Below, in pieces: positions 38,910 through 49,819 of a stretch of DNA of 64,000 nt (the stretch's first letter is position 1; every line of letters begins with the position of its first letter). A program made the position numbers and the translations under genes. The stretch is from Rotaria sp. Silwood1 (taxonomy: Eukaryota > Rotifera > Eurotatoria > Philodinida > Philodinidae), in contig CAJNOP010000010.1 in NCBI GenBank assembly GCA_905250075.1, positions 124,001 through 188,000 of the forward strand, written 5' to 3'. Below the pieces are notes generated by a model, which was given only the letters and a program-made list of their open reading frames with translations, ran no database searches and was not told the DNA's origin.

Positions 38910-39115
38910 TCAGCATGATCCATACTGTATGTGCTATAATCATCGACATGATGTTTATTTAATTCTTCTTTAATCTCATCAACATAAATATCGATCTTTG
39001 TAAATGTTCGATCACATCATTTGACATGACTGATGTAACTGGATGCCTTCGTTGCACCATAGCTATAAACCCATTCTCGTGCTGATTTGTCCGATTCAGT
39101 TACAGTTAAATTCGT
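38910..39115 (-). pseudogene. protein-like fragment with one in-frame stop, family unknown
   Basis: The minus-strand frame reads TESDKSAREWVYSYGATKAS, continues to SHVK, meets one TGA, then carries on in the same frame as DRTFTKIDIYVDEIKEELN and ends near DYSTYSMDHADD. The composition and codon use look protein-coding rather than random. No splice sites bracket the stop. It may be a host-gene pseudogene fragment. Not recognised. Confidence 0.35.
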
Positions 39116-40149
39116 ATTTCTATTAGATGTATGTTTTCATGTTGGTCCAGCCTGGTCCTGTGGGAGTCAATGTGCAGTGTCTTGTTAGTGAAGAGATATG
39201 GGTATGATGGTGACTGAGGAAAACGCAAACATTTACATTCACACTTATAATCATACCCGCATACGAACTTCCAATGTATGGCTGCTCGTGCAAACTTTTG
39301 GTAGACAAAAGAACACTTCGAAGATCAACAAATTTTGTCACGAAGTCGATGGCGCATAAAAACTTACGGACGACATTGTAGATTAGTTGTTCAGGATATA
39401 GCTGGTAGTAATATGATTAAGGAACAGAGGAGCAATTAGCGATAGCGACACTGTTGATTATGGTGCAGTAGAATCGAGCTGACCAGATGTGAAACCAGCT
39501 TTAGAGCAAATCATTATGGGTTTTATTAAAGTTCACTTACCTTTGCATTTGAACAAAAGATTAATTAACTTTTTTCAATCAAGGATGTGTTGAAATTGAC
39601 CTAATGGAGTGTGCAGTCGTAAGAATTCGTCTAGTTCTAACTATAAGCATCATTAGATTTGTTCAAATGTCTGTCTAGGATTGAAGGAGGAGATGTGTTT
39701 TTCGAAGAGCAACCCATGGAATCGATAGATCTAATCGAGCTCTACTTTGAACTTGTGAAAGCTGAGCTGAAATCTTCTCTATAGCCAATCACGGTAGGAA
39801 ATATTCGAATTGTGATTTAAGATATACTATGCTGTTTCATGAGCATCTTTCAGTTAAATTGTTTAGAGCACATATACTCAGAGGAAGGGTAAAATAAAAC
39901 AAAAAAAAAGACTGCATGTTACTTTATAAGAAACTACGATGTAAGTACTTGATCAAATCGACATCGAAGTTATCATTTGGAAAAAAATTAAAACAAATAT
40001 TTCGAAACATGCTTGTTATACATGAATAAACAAGATTAACAGTTTGACAAGTTATTGAAGTAAAAATTAGATGAATTTATTTGCATAACGTTTCATCCTA
40101 GAAGTCTCGTTACTTTTGATTTAATTTGATTCATCTAACTTTCATAATC

Positions 40150-40272
40150 AGTAAATTACCAGCACTTCAATGTAAAGAATTTAAAAGACAAAAAATAGAA
40201 TCTTTGATTCATTTAAATACATCAATGAATTTTAACGATATTTATAATAGAAAACCAATTGTAATCAAAACA
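40150..40272 (+). pseudogene. possible orphan 3' exon, family unknown
   Basis: The plus-strand frame reads LPALQCKEFKRQKIESLIHL and, further on, NDIYNRKPIVIKT, preceded by an acceptor-like AATCAG and followed by a donor-like ACAG|GTATTT. The next acceptor (CGCAG at about 40321) gives an immediate stop. No upstream exon was found, though a decayed fragment (RLVVQDIAGSNMIKEQ) lies in plus frame near 39.4 kb. Low confidence. Confidence 0.25.
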
Positions 40273-41082
40273 GGTATTTAAAAAAAAAACAATTTTTTGA
40301 TGAATTACATATTTTTCGCAGGATAATTATGGTAAAACACACAAAGATAAGAGTGATTGTTTAAATTTACTTTCGATGTTTTTTCTTATCTATGTATACA
40401 TAAATATTTTTAACTTAAAGATTGTTTATAAGTGTTAGTTTAATGAAGACTTTATTTATCATATTTCAGAGATTAATTATTTGTTGAAAATTTCATATTC
40501 GATGCTTTCATCAAAAAACTTGCAATTGCCATTGCTACTGAAGAATATAATGTGTCACTAATGTTCAACAGAAAAAAAATATAAATTGAATTTGCATTTT
40601 TTTTTACCGTTACTAACTATTTGTCCATTCTATAGCGAATAGAGTAAAAAGTTTCAAATGAATGATTCAGATGACATATTTGCATATTGTGAAATAATCG
40701 TCAAATCGATCAATTTTTTATAAAAAGTATTTTCAAAACTAAATTGGAAACGTTTTTTTATATGATAAAAGTACGAAAGGGTATAAGATAAAATTTTGAT
40801 AGCATTTACATAAAAAGAAAAATAATGTTCGATATACTGTAGTATCTGTCTGCTCTTTTACCATCTATAATTAAACGTTCTGTGCATGCATCCTTTAGTG
40901 ACAAACCACTTGCCTATTTATTTTCTTTTCAGGTCTCAATTCACTCGTAGTCACATGTTTATCATTCGTATGCTTTTTTCTCTTCACTTCAAACAAAAAT
41001 AAAAGGTGGTGAGCAAGATAAATATAGAAATTATCATCTATTTATATTGCATAGCATTTCAACCAAATCTTCAAATATAGAG

Positions 41083-43290
41083 ATGCGTTGGTTACTTTTG
41101 ATATACGTTTGCCTTAGTTTCTTGACTTATGTAGTTACAAGTCCAGTTACTTATGAAAATGTTCGAGGTACACCTTACACTGTTTCATATGATCCTCGAG
41201 CTATTACAATTAATGGTGTTCGAACAATGCTTATAGCTGGTGCTATTCATTATCCACGTTCAACACCAGGTATGTGGCCTTATATTATGAAAATGGCAAA
41301 AAATCAAGGTCTTAATACAGTTCAAACATATATATTTTGGAATATACATGAACAAAAACCAGGTGTATATGATTTTAGTGGTCGTGCTAATTTAAGTCAA
41401 TTTCTTCAAGATGCTGCTGATGCTGGTTTATTTGTTAATTTACGTATTGGTCCATATGTATGTGCTGAATGGAATTATGGTGGATTACCTGCTTGGCTTA
41501 ATCAAATACCTAATATATCATTTCGTTCAAATAATGATGCATGGAAAACGGCAATGCGTACATTTTTAATGAAGATTATTGAATATGTTAATCCATATCT
41601 TGCTAAAAATGGTGGTCCTATTATTCTTGCTCAAATTGAAAATGAATATAATGGTAATGATCAAGCCTATGTTGATTGGTGTGGTAGTTTAGTAACAAAT
41701 GAACTTTCATCAACACAAATTCCATGGATTATGTGTAATGGTCATGCAGCTAATTCAACAATTGAAACATGTAATTCATGTAATTGTTTAGATGATGGTT
41801 GGATTGATCATCATCTACATGATTATCCAGATAAACCAATGTTATTTACTGAAAATGAAGGTTGGTTTCAACCATGGGGTGAAGCTGTTGCTATTCGTAC
41901 AACAGCTGATGTTGCTTATTCTGTTGCTGAATGGTTTGCTGGTGGCGGTTCTTATCATTCATATTATATGTGGCATGGAGGAAATAATTATGGACGAACA
42001 GCTGCATCAGGTATAACAACAATGTATGCTGATGATGTACTTCTTCATGCTGATGGTACACCAAATGAACCAAAATATACTCAATTAAGTCGTCTTCAAC
42101 ATTTAATTGCTAATTATGCTCAAATTTTATTAAGTCAAAGTTCTACTCGTACACCATTACCATATTGGGATGGAAAAAAATGGTCAACAGGTACTCAACA
42201 ATTTGTTTATTCATATCCACCATTACTTCATTTTATTAGTAATCAAAATGATAATACATTCGGTGTACTTTTTCGTAATAATAATATTTCTATGACTGGT
42301 CATTCTGTACGTATATTTGATGATAATTTACATTTATTATGGGATAGTGCTAATGTAAGTGATATTCGAAGTAGTAATACAGAAATTTTTCCTATTGTCA
42401 TTGGTCCACTTGAATGGCAAACATGGTCAGAACCAGTTACAACAAATTTACCTGTTTTTACTTCAATAAATCCGATAGAACAACTTAAAATAACAAATGA
42501 TGAAACAATTTATTTATGGTATCGTCGTAATGTAACATTAACACAAACACAAGCACATACATTAGTTCGAGTTGAAACACGTAAAGCAAATGCATTATTA
42601 TTCTTTTTAAATGGAGAATATTTAGGTGAATTTGATAATCATGATCATAGTCAAGGTTCATTAACAGCAACAATATCATTAGATCTTTCAACATTTAAAC
42701 CAAATCAACAATATTTATTTGAAATTCTTTCTATTTCACTTGGTATTGATAATGGTGTATGGGAAAATAATTTTGAATATAAAGGTATTGTTGGAAATGT
42801 ATGGCTTAATGATCAATTATTAGTCAATGATGAAGAAAATCTTTGGGAACATCAAAAAGGTTTAATTGGAGAATATTTTCAAATTTATACGGAACAAGGC
42901 TCGTCGAAAGTTGATTGGAATACACAATGGACGAAAGGTATAAATAAACCAATAACATGGTTTCAAGCAAAATTTAATCTTGATCATATTGTACGAGAAG
43001 ATCTAAATGCTAATCCAATTCTACTTGATGCTAAAGGTCTTAATCGTGGTCATGCATTTATTAATGGAAATGATCTTGGTCTTTATTGGTTATTAGAAGG
43101 TGTTTGTCGCGATTCAACACCATGTTGTTGTCAACAAGCACAAATTAATTGTTTAGAACCAACTCAACGTTATTATCATATTCCATCGGATTGGCTTATG
43201 CCGACAAATAATTTACTTACAATATTTGATGATTTAGGTGCACCATCACCTGGTTCCGTTGGTATAGCACAACGTGTTGTTTTAGCTTAG
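41083..43290 (+). CDS. glycoside hydrolase family 35 beta-galactosidase, plant-type
   Basis: A single-exon gene of 735 aa. Signal peptide at the N-terminus (MRWLLLIYVCLSFLTYVV). The GH35 barrel follows: AGAIHYPRSTPGMWPYIMKM, WNIHEQKPGVYDFSG, GPYVCAEWNYGGLPAWL, then GGPIILAQIENEY with the acid/base glutamate (about Glu188), and TENEGWFQPWGE with the nucleophile (about Glu257). Galactose-binding-like beta domains follow. The C-terminus has CRDSTPCCC, PTQRYYHIPSDWL and NLLTIFDDLG, which mirrors plant beta-galactosidases (Cys-rich, PTQxWYHVPRSWL, NLLVxFEE) rather than animal lysosomal GLB1. It probably hydrolyses terminal beta-galactosides outside the cell or in a digestive compartment. I placed the start at the first ATG; the frame is open a little upstream but lacks another ATG. 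The lack of introns plus plant-like features suggests horizontal gain (inference). Confidence 0.93.
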   Translation: MRWLLLIYVCLSFLTYVVTSPVTYENVRGTPYTVSYDPRAITINGVRTMLIAGAIHYPRSTPGMWPYIMKMAKNQGLNTVQTYIFWNIHEQKPGVYDFSGRANLSQFLQDAADAGLFVNLRIGPYVCAEWNYGGLPAWLNQIPNISFRSNNDAWKTAMRTFLMKIIEYVNPYLAKNGGPIILAQIENEYNGNDQAYVDWCGSLVTNELSSTQIPWIMCNGHAANSTIETCNSCNCLDDGWIDHHLHDYPDKPMLFTENEGWFQPWGEAVAIRTTADVAYSVAEWFAGGGSYHSYYMWHGGNNYGRTAASGITTMYADDVLLHADGTPNEPKYTQLSRLQHLIANYAQILLSQSSTRTPLPYWDGKKWSTGTQQFVYSYPPLLHFISNQNDNTFGVLFRNNNISMTGHSVRIFDDNLHLLWDSANVSDIRSSNTEIFPIVIGPLEWQTWSEPVTTNLPVFTSINPIEQLKITNDETIYLWYRRNVTLTQTQAHTLVRVETRKANALLFFLNGEYLGEFDNHDHSQGSLTATISLDLSTFKPNQQYLFEILSISLGIDNGVWENNFEYKGIVGNVWLNDQLLVNDEENLWEHQKGLIGEYFQIYTEQGSSKVDWNTQWTKGINKPITWFQAKFNLDHIVREDLNANPILLDAKGLNRGHAFINGNDLGLYWLLEGVCRDSTPCCCQQAQINCLEPTQRYYHIPSDWLMPTNNLLTIFDDLGAPSPGSVGIAQRVVLA

Positions 43291-44843
43291 ACATAAAACA
43301 ATCCTTCTTTTTTTTAGTTTAACAAATTATGTATTTTATTTCTATTTTTTTCCTTTTTCGTACATACAAAAATAAAAGAAACAGTAAGACCTATTTAGTC
43401 TACAAAGAATATTAGGAAATCATCAATGTTTCATGTCATGGACATCACAAGCAAATAAATCTGCGACAACCGAGACTAGTGTTTTTTATAATCAAAAAAG
43501 GATAGACCATTAAAATAGAGATTTTGGATTTTGAGTGTCTCATATCTTCAAGATGGTTATCCTATTCTGATTAGAAAATTTCATCGAAAGTAACAAAATA
43601 CGGTTCAACCGGGTTGAAAAATTTTGTAGCCAACAGGCTCCATTCTGGATATTCAGTATGATCTTATTATAGTTAAAAGAAGATGATTTTTTTTTCTTAT
43701 AGATCTACACAATGTCATTTGGAAGAGACACTCGGCTTTTACGGATTAGATGAAATAAATTAGAGTTTAATCAGATATTAATTCATGACTTTTTGCTTTG
43801 GTTAATTAATGTGAGAAAACCATTCAATAGAGACAGTAAACAATAAACTACTTAGGACGATCCAAAAATAGTGATGATGGCATGTTAATACAATAAAGAA
43901 AGCTTGAAGAAACTTTCCCTCTGTTTGTACCAATATTAAAAACAACGCTATATATTTTTGCTCGTCAACCACATCGTTAGTATGAGTACACATCACGAAT
44001 TTACATTCGACTTAGTCGTGTTAGATCACTTTTTGAGACAAAAATTAGACAATTCGGGTCGACATGACTAGAAAATATACTACTCATTTAAGTCGCCTTT
44101 TGTTCACTTGGATATAGAATACTAATCTGCAAGTAAGCAATGACGTAGATGATATATTAAGACTAAAAAGTGTCAGCAGACAGACGAAAAGAAATAATAA
44201 AAAATTGTGCCGAACAAATTATTAATATACATTGAAAATAAATAGAACGAACATGACATTCAAAATAAGACTCGACAAGTAAAAACTAAAGCATGAAACC
44301 GTTTTACTTTGAAACAAGTTCTTGAAAAAATAGCTTGGGTACAAGCTATAGTTTAATTCAATATCATATATTGTAAAGAAGTGTTTGCTCTACAAAACAA
44401 TCAACTGAGACAATTCTTAGCATGTTTGAAAAGAAGCTTATAGAGTAAACATACATCTGTTGACTCATCATTAAAAATAATTCTTCAAAACTTTCAAAAA
44501 GTCCATGAATACACTTGAACAAAAATAAGCACATCATTTCAAAGTTCATAGTCAAATATTGGTCGTTACCTATAGTTTTTGGCTCATGTCAAATGCTTTC
44601 AAATAAATCAAAATGAAAAAACATATTCATGGGAGACCTCATCTTACAAACTCTGTCCAACTAATTTTTTTGACTTTTCAAAGATCATTCCACTGCTGTC
44701 GAACAAAAAAATAAGACAAAATTTCTTATCTCTTACTCAAAAAGAGTATCCTAACTTATAACGTTTAATAATTAAAAACGGGTCAAAAGTGAACAAACAT
44801 ATTGTCTAAAAATTTTCGATCATCAATCAGACTGAAGTATATA
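43291..44843. other. intergenic; right end of a Tc1-like element near 44.8 kb
   Basis: Polyadenylation-like AATAAA occurs soon after the beta-galactosidase stop (about 43370). At 44780-44826 the sequence TCAAAAGTGAACAAACAT followed by CTAAAAATTTTCGATCATC closely matches the right end of the 11.5-12.2 kb element. No matching left arm was found, so it is a solo or eroded end. The segment 44360-44560 carries the reverse complement of the shared CATTTTGTAGAG-like motif. Confidence 0.45.
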
Positions 44844-45390
44844 TAGGGTGTTCAGTAAGTCATTAGCCCAAGAAAAATTTGAATATCTCAACCATGCTTT
44901 CACCAAATGAACTGATTTTTTTACCGCTGATAGAATAACGTTGACAAAAATTGTTCCGAAGTATCACTATTAACTCTAATAAAGAAATATCCTCTTATGG
45001 GAATTCTGAAAAAAAATCCTATTTACAGTGTGTTCTAAAGTTACCGCGAAGAATAAATGTGAATAAGTTTAGCATATTCTAGCCACAGTAGACTAATTCT
45101 TTTTAAAGTATACAGGCATATTTCCTGTTAAATTCGTTCCAGGTAAACTAAGATGTCTTACAACTTCAAGTTGTTCTAAACGTAAATAACGTTTTCCGAA
45201 ATCCGTAAGAGGACAATTTCTTTTTATTGATTTCGAAAGCCATACTTCGAAATAGTTTCTGTCAACGTTATTCTTATGAATATGGACTAGCAACAGTCCT
45301 CTATCAGCGGTAAAAATATCAGCTCATTTGGTGAAAGCATGGTTGAGATATTCAAATTTTTCTTGGGCTAATGACTTACTGGACACCCTA
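44844..45390. mobile_element. mariner-like MITE with TA target site
   Basis: Terminal inverted repeats of about 110 bp are almost identical: left TAGGGTGTTCAGTAAGTCAT, right reversed TAGGGTGTCCAGTAAGTCAT, both continuing TAGCCCAAGAAAAATTTG. TA dinucleotides flank both ends (44842-44843, 45391-45392). High arm identity suggests a fairly recent insertion. The unique centre (about 45100-45235) reads on the minus strand as LRLEQLEVVRHLSLPGTNLT, resembling a leucine-rich repeat; this may be a captured host fragment or chance. Confidence 0.8.
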
Positions 45391-46856
45391 TAGAACATAT
45401 TAAAAGAATCACATAAGAGGTCAATGTTTAACCTGTCTACTTTTTTTCGATTGTGTAAAATGATATTTTGAAGCAAAATTAAAGTTGGTATTTCTAATCA
45501 AAACTATTAATATTAAAAATGTAGATGTCAAAATAATACATTTTATTATCGTCAGAAATTTTTGAAATATTAATTCTCGGATATTTGATAAATTCAGGAT
45601 AAATCAATTATTATATTTTCTAATTGTGGAAATGGTTTCCTATGAAGAGGAAATATTTTTCAGAGAAACTTTAATACGTTTAGGAGTTTGAATTTCATTT
45701 TTTCTACTAAATAAGAAATAAAACAAAAATATTTGTCACTCTATTTTCTTTTTGATAAATTTAACTCTAATAAATTACTTTTTCAGTAGAGAAAAAAAGC
45801 ATATCAATTTAATGATATTGTTTTTTAATATAAGAGAAACGAATTACTTATTAGTTTATTTTCATATTTTTTATTAAAACAATGTCCTCTTTAGCAAAAT
45901 ACATAGATTTATAGTAAGAATTCTATATTGTGAATACCGTCAGGACCGACAAAAACATTCCATATAGAGAGGCGTTCGCAAAGGAGAAGGTCAAACAGGT
46001 ATAAATCAAAATATCAGTTTTATCACTTTTTGTCTCCTTTCAAGTGCTTTTTTATTTTTTTATTCAACAGTTTTTGACTTTTAGTACTTTAAACTAAAAT
46101 CATAATTTACCTTGTTGTTTAGATTAGTTTCAAAGAGCACCCATGAAGAGTTTTCACTGCAAGAGGTTTTACTGCATTAGTCATTTTTTATATTCTTTAG
46201 TTTGCTTCATTTATAGTTTAGCTTGTTTTAGTATAACATATGTTAATGTATTATAGAAGGACAATAATTATATTGATAATCATTAGAACTATCGTGTTCA
46301 TAAAATATTTTACGATTATTTCTGAAGGCGTTGAAAATATTATTTTCAGAAAGAAACTTGATAAGTGAAATAAACAGACATATGTCTAATAAACATCGAC
46401 GGTTAAAATTATGCATCTTTGAAAGATAGGTACGAGCATTGATCTTCCATATAGTTTAGAAATTTATAAAAGTAGAAATAAATCATAAATTAGAGAAAAA
46501 TAAATTGTTTTGATACATAATCATTGAAATTAATACTCTTTTTGTACTTTATAAAAAATTAAAATATTGTTTCTTATAAACAAAGCTTTATTATTTAATT
46601 AACTTAATTTTGTGATTATTTTAACTTTGATTTATTGCATAGATTTCGTGCGAAGAGATCGAATTATTGATTGAGAGTTTCTTATTCATATTGGATTATT
46701 TTATTATATTCTCTTAACAAAAAAAAAAGGACATATCCAGTTCTGGGTTTTAAATGTATCTTATTTAAAAACTTAAATTTTTTTAATCACAAGAAAACAA
46801 ATTAAGAACAGATGTTGTATACTGTTTTCTTGCTAAATTATATCCATTTAATCTTT
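45391..46856. other. intergenic, no gene seen
   Basis: AT-rich with poly-T and poly-A tracts; no supported exon. Confidence 0.5.
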
Positions 46857-47310
46857 TTAACCAACAAGTCCACTTCGCCATAGGCCATCATGATCATATC
46901 GACGACGTGGTGGCAAAATCGCTTTACCCGTTTCTCGTTTTCGTCCAGTAAAATATTCTACTGGTCGACGATTTTTCTTGGCCCATGTAAAATAATCTTC
47001 ACCTGAATCCCAACTACTACGTGCTCGCAAACTAGCTTCATCTTCAATAGAATTTAATTGTTGATTGAGAACTGGTGTGAATGTATCTTTATTATTTCCT
47101 ATTGGTAATGTAAACACCTTGTCTTTGATATTCATTGGCGTTCGAATTAAATTGTATAAACGTACATTATTACTGGTGTATGAAAAAGCTGTAATGAAAA
47201 ACAAAAAAGAAAATTTTTTTTCGTTTTTTTTTCTCTAACATTTAAAACTTACTACTAGTAAAATAAACTGTGAAGATGATTAAAAGATGAAACATAACGA
47301 TGGATTTCAT
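46857..47310 (-). CDS. candidate secreted neuropeptide/prohormone precursor
   Basis: Two exons: 47310-47253 and 47188-46857; the coding sequence is 390 nt (129 aa), joined in phase by a 64-nt GT...AG intron. The N-terminus MKSIVMFHLLIIFTVYFTS is a clear signal peptide. No domain follows. The C-terminal third has the layout of a peptide precursor: a KK...RR block, then PVEYFT-GRKR (glycine before a basic cleavage site, giving a C-terminal amide), then ETGKAILPP-RRR, and finally YDHDGLWRSGLVG at the very end. The last Gly could again become an amide. Predicted mature peptides are therefore PVEYFT-amide and YDHDGLWRSGLV-amide. I do not recognise a known neuropeptide family. An acceptor-like CTTTTTAG lies about 47 nt upstream of the ATG. 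Alternatively it is a small secreted protein with chance basic sites. Confidence 0.6.
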
Positions 47311-48864
47311 GATTGTTATTTGTATGTTACAATATGAATGAATTGCTTGTGACTAAAAAGAAAAGAAGATTGTTGTTGATATTTATAGAGAACAGAATAA
47401 TAAACATCTGGCATTGATGACATAAAAATGAAAGAAAAACCACCATAGCGGATTAAATACTTCAAGAATTTTCTATCGATTAGAGTTCACTAAATGGTTA
47501 TGTTGGCGAACTTTTTGTGAGCAAAAGATAAGAAATAAAAAAAAATATTTGATAAGTATCAAATTAATGTTATGGAACACTTTAAGATAACAAAAACTTA
47601 TTATTGATATTTGATTTTCTTTGTTGGTATTACCACATTTGTTAAGAGTAGGTGAATAGAAGATCACTAAATATTTCGTTACATCCTACGTTGCCAGCTG
47701 TTTTTGTTAATTATTTCATCACAATGTGTTAATTATCTTTTTATAATAGTTTTTACATATGTGTGAAGTAATGAGAAGAAGATTCTTTTTTTCGAAGTAA
47801 CTGTTAATACTACTTCTAGTTTTTCTTTTACACTTTGTCTGTTAGTTCATTGAAGGCTTAATGAACATATATTGAATGGAAAAAAACCATGAAGAATACT
47901 TTATCTAACTACTTTCTATGATATTGATATATTTTTTTGAAATAAATATTAAAAAAAATGTTTTATTCATTTGACAGAAAAGAGTAAATTTATAGAATTG
48001 TAGTTTTAAGAAGTTAATAAATTGGTATTTTATGCCACATGAAATTGGTTTTTGTCATTAACCAAATAAGAGTATCGTATTAGGAATCTTTACAATTCGA
48101 GTTATGCGAATATAGAATGACAAAATTGCAAGATAAAAATAGTTTTTATAACGTCAACAACAACGATTATCAGCAAATTAATAAATTGAATGATAAACTC
48201 ATCGATAAGTAACTATAACATAACATATACATGTATACAATCATGAACAACAGTAGTCACTCCAGGAAGTACTGAATATTCTTCATGATATTGAGCTGAT
48301 ATTTTGGATGCATACGTGCAACAGTGCGACAATAAACTGTAAGTACAATTACCAATTCACATGCATCGGAGGTATGATTTAGAGATAATTTTCTTCTTAT
48401 AATTATCTTATCTCAAACATGCTGTCACAAATATTTTCGTCTCAGCTATCTTTAGTTTATATTTCTTTAGAAATACGTTTAAAATAATTGAAACACTGTG
48501 TTCTTATTAAGAGTGTCTTCTGAACGAAAAAATGCTATAACATGTATCTTATCCATGATGACTTTGATCCATTCATTTGAATCTTAAAAAAAAAGGTTCC
48601 AATAAGATAATAAGTCTTTTTCGAAAGTTTCATAGCCGTTGTATCGAATGATGTCGATGATATAAAGTAGACATAGATGACTGTAGAAAAATGACCGATA
48701 CAAAAAGTTTTGTTTGAATATCTTCGTTGAATATGTTTTCCACAAGGAAAAGAAAATTTGTGAGTTATAACTCTAGTACATGTCAACAAATGGAGGGCTG
48801 AGTTGGTTCTAACAATTAAGATTTATATTTTCGTACGTATGTACCTAAAATGTCAGCTAAGATA
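47311..48864. other. intergenic, no gene seen
   Basis: No supported exon or repeat. Confidence 0.5.
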
Positions 48865-49819
48865 ACCCCTGTTGCAAAAGTCTTGAGACAAAATGTTTGT
48901 TCAGTTTTGGATCACTTAGAATTAGTTTGAGGAAATGGAAAGTAGTCAGCTAGAATTAGAATTTGACACTCTCTCTAAACGTGTATTCAGAATTTTTCTC
49001 TAACTTGCAGTTGATTCAGGAAGACCAAATGTTTGATGACGATCATAAATCACGTTCGAACAGAATATTTTATGTAATGTGTTTTTGTATTTTGATTAAA
49101 ACTACCTCAATTCAAGTTCTAGGAAAGTGTTTTTATATGCCAGTTTATAGAACAAAGCTTCCTCTACAAAATGTCCAATTCGCTTTGCTTTCGGCATATT
49201 CTTGCAAACTACCAGAATCCGTTGCATTTCAAATACTAAAAACCACAAAAACATCTCTTGTAGGGAGTAGAATTTCGAAAAATATTTCGAGCTTTTGATT
49301 CTTTTGAGTTTTAGTTTATTGCAATCCATGATTTTCTTGTATATTAAATTCTTTACAAGAATAGAAAATAATAAGCATCCGTAAATACCCTTTAGAGAAA
49401 TTACGAATAAGAGGAAAAGCTTATTTGGAAAGTACAAACGACATCTTTATTGATTCAAGTATTTGCTAACTGGCCTTCAGTCAAGGAAAAATTCTAAGGA
49501 TATATTTAGAAAGAGTATCCAATTCAGGTTCTAACCGACTACTTTTGACACTCTTCAGTTACATTTAAACATCTGAAAAAATCAATCAACTTATTTACCA
49601 AGGCCTTTGAAACTACTCTTTTGTCCGAACGTGATTTATAATCGTCATCAAACATTTGGTCTTCCTGAATCAACTGCAAGTTAGAGAAAAATTCTGAATA
49701 CATGTTTAGAGAGAGCATCAAATTCTGATTCTAGCTGACTACTTTCCATTTTCTCAAACTAATTCTAAGTGATCCAAAACTGAACAAACATTTTGTCTCA
49801 AGACTTTTGCAACAGGGGT
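48865..49819. mobile_element. young Tc1/mariner-type inverted-repeat element (955 bp)
   Basis: Terminal inverted repeats of about 200 bp (48865-49066 and 49618-49819) differ at only a handful of positions, starting ACCCCTGTTGCAAAAGTC and soon containing CAAAATGTTTGTTCAG. TA dinucleotides flank both ends (48863-48864, 49820-49821). A further partial copy of the right arm lies just inside it (about 49486-49550), suggesting an internal duplication. The centre holds no complete transposase; a minus frame near 49.15-49.2 kb contains HFVEEALFYKLAYK. Confidence 0.85.

Larger units (their letters stand above)
37245..41082. other. gene-poor stretch with decayed coding scraps
   Basis: Nothing is supported as a live gene. 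Between 38.9 and 40.3 kb several protein-like fragments occur on both strands (separate entry). The 3' portion serves as upstream region of the beta-galactosidase gene. Confidence 0.4.

Noticed and set aside
44030-44130. Possible left arm of a Tc1-like element ending at 44.82 kb (TTTTGTTCACTT)
   Set aside because: Beyond about 12 bases the match to the right end fails.
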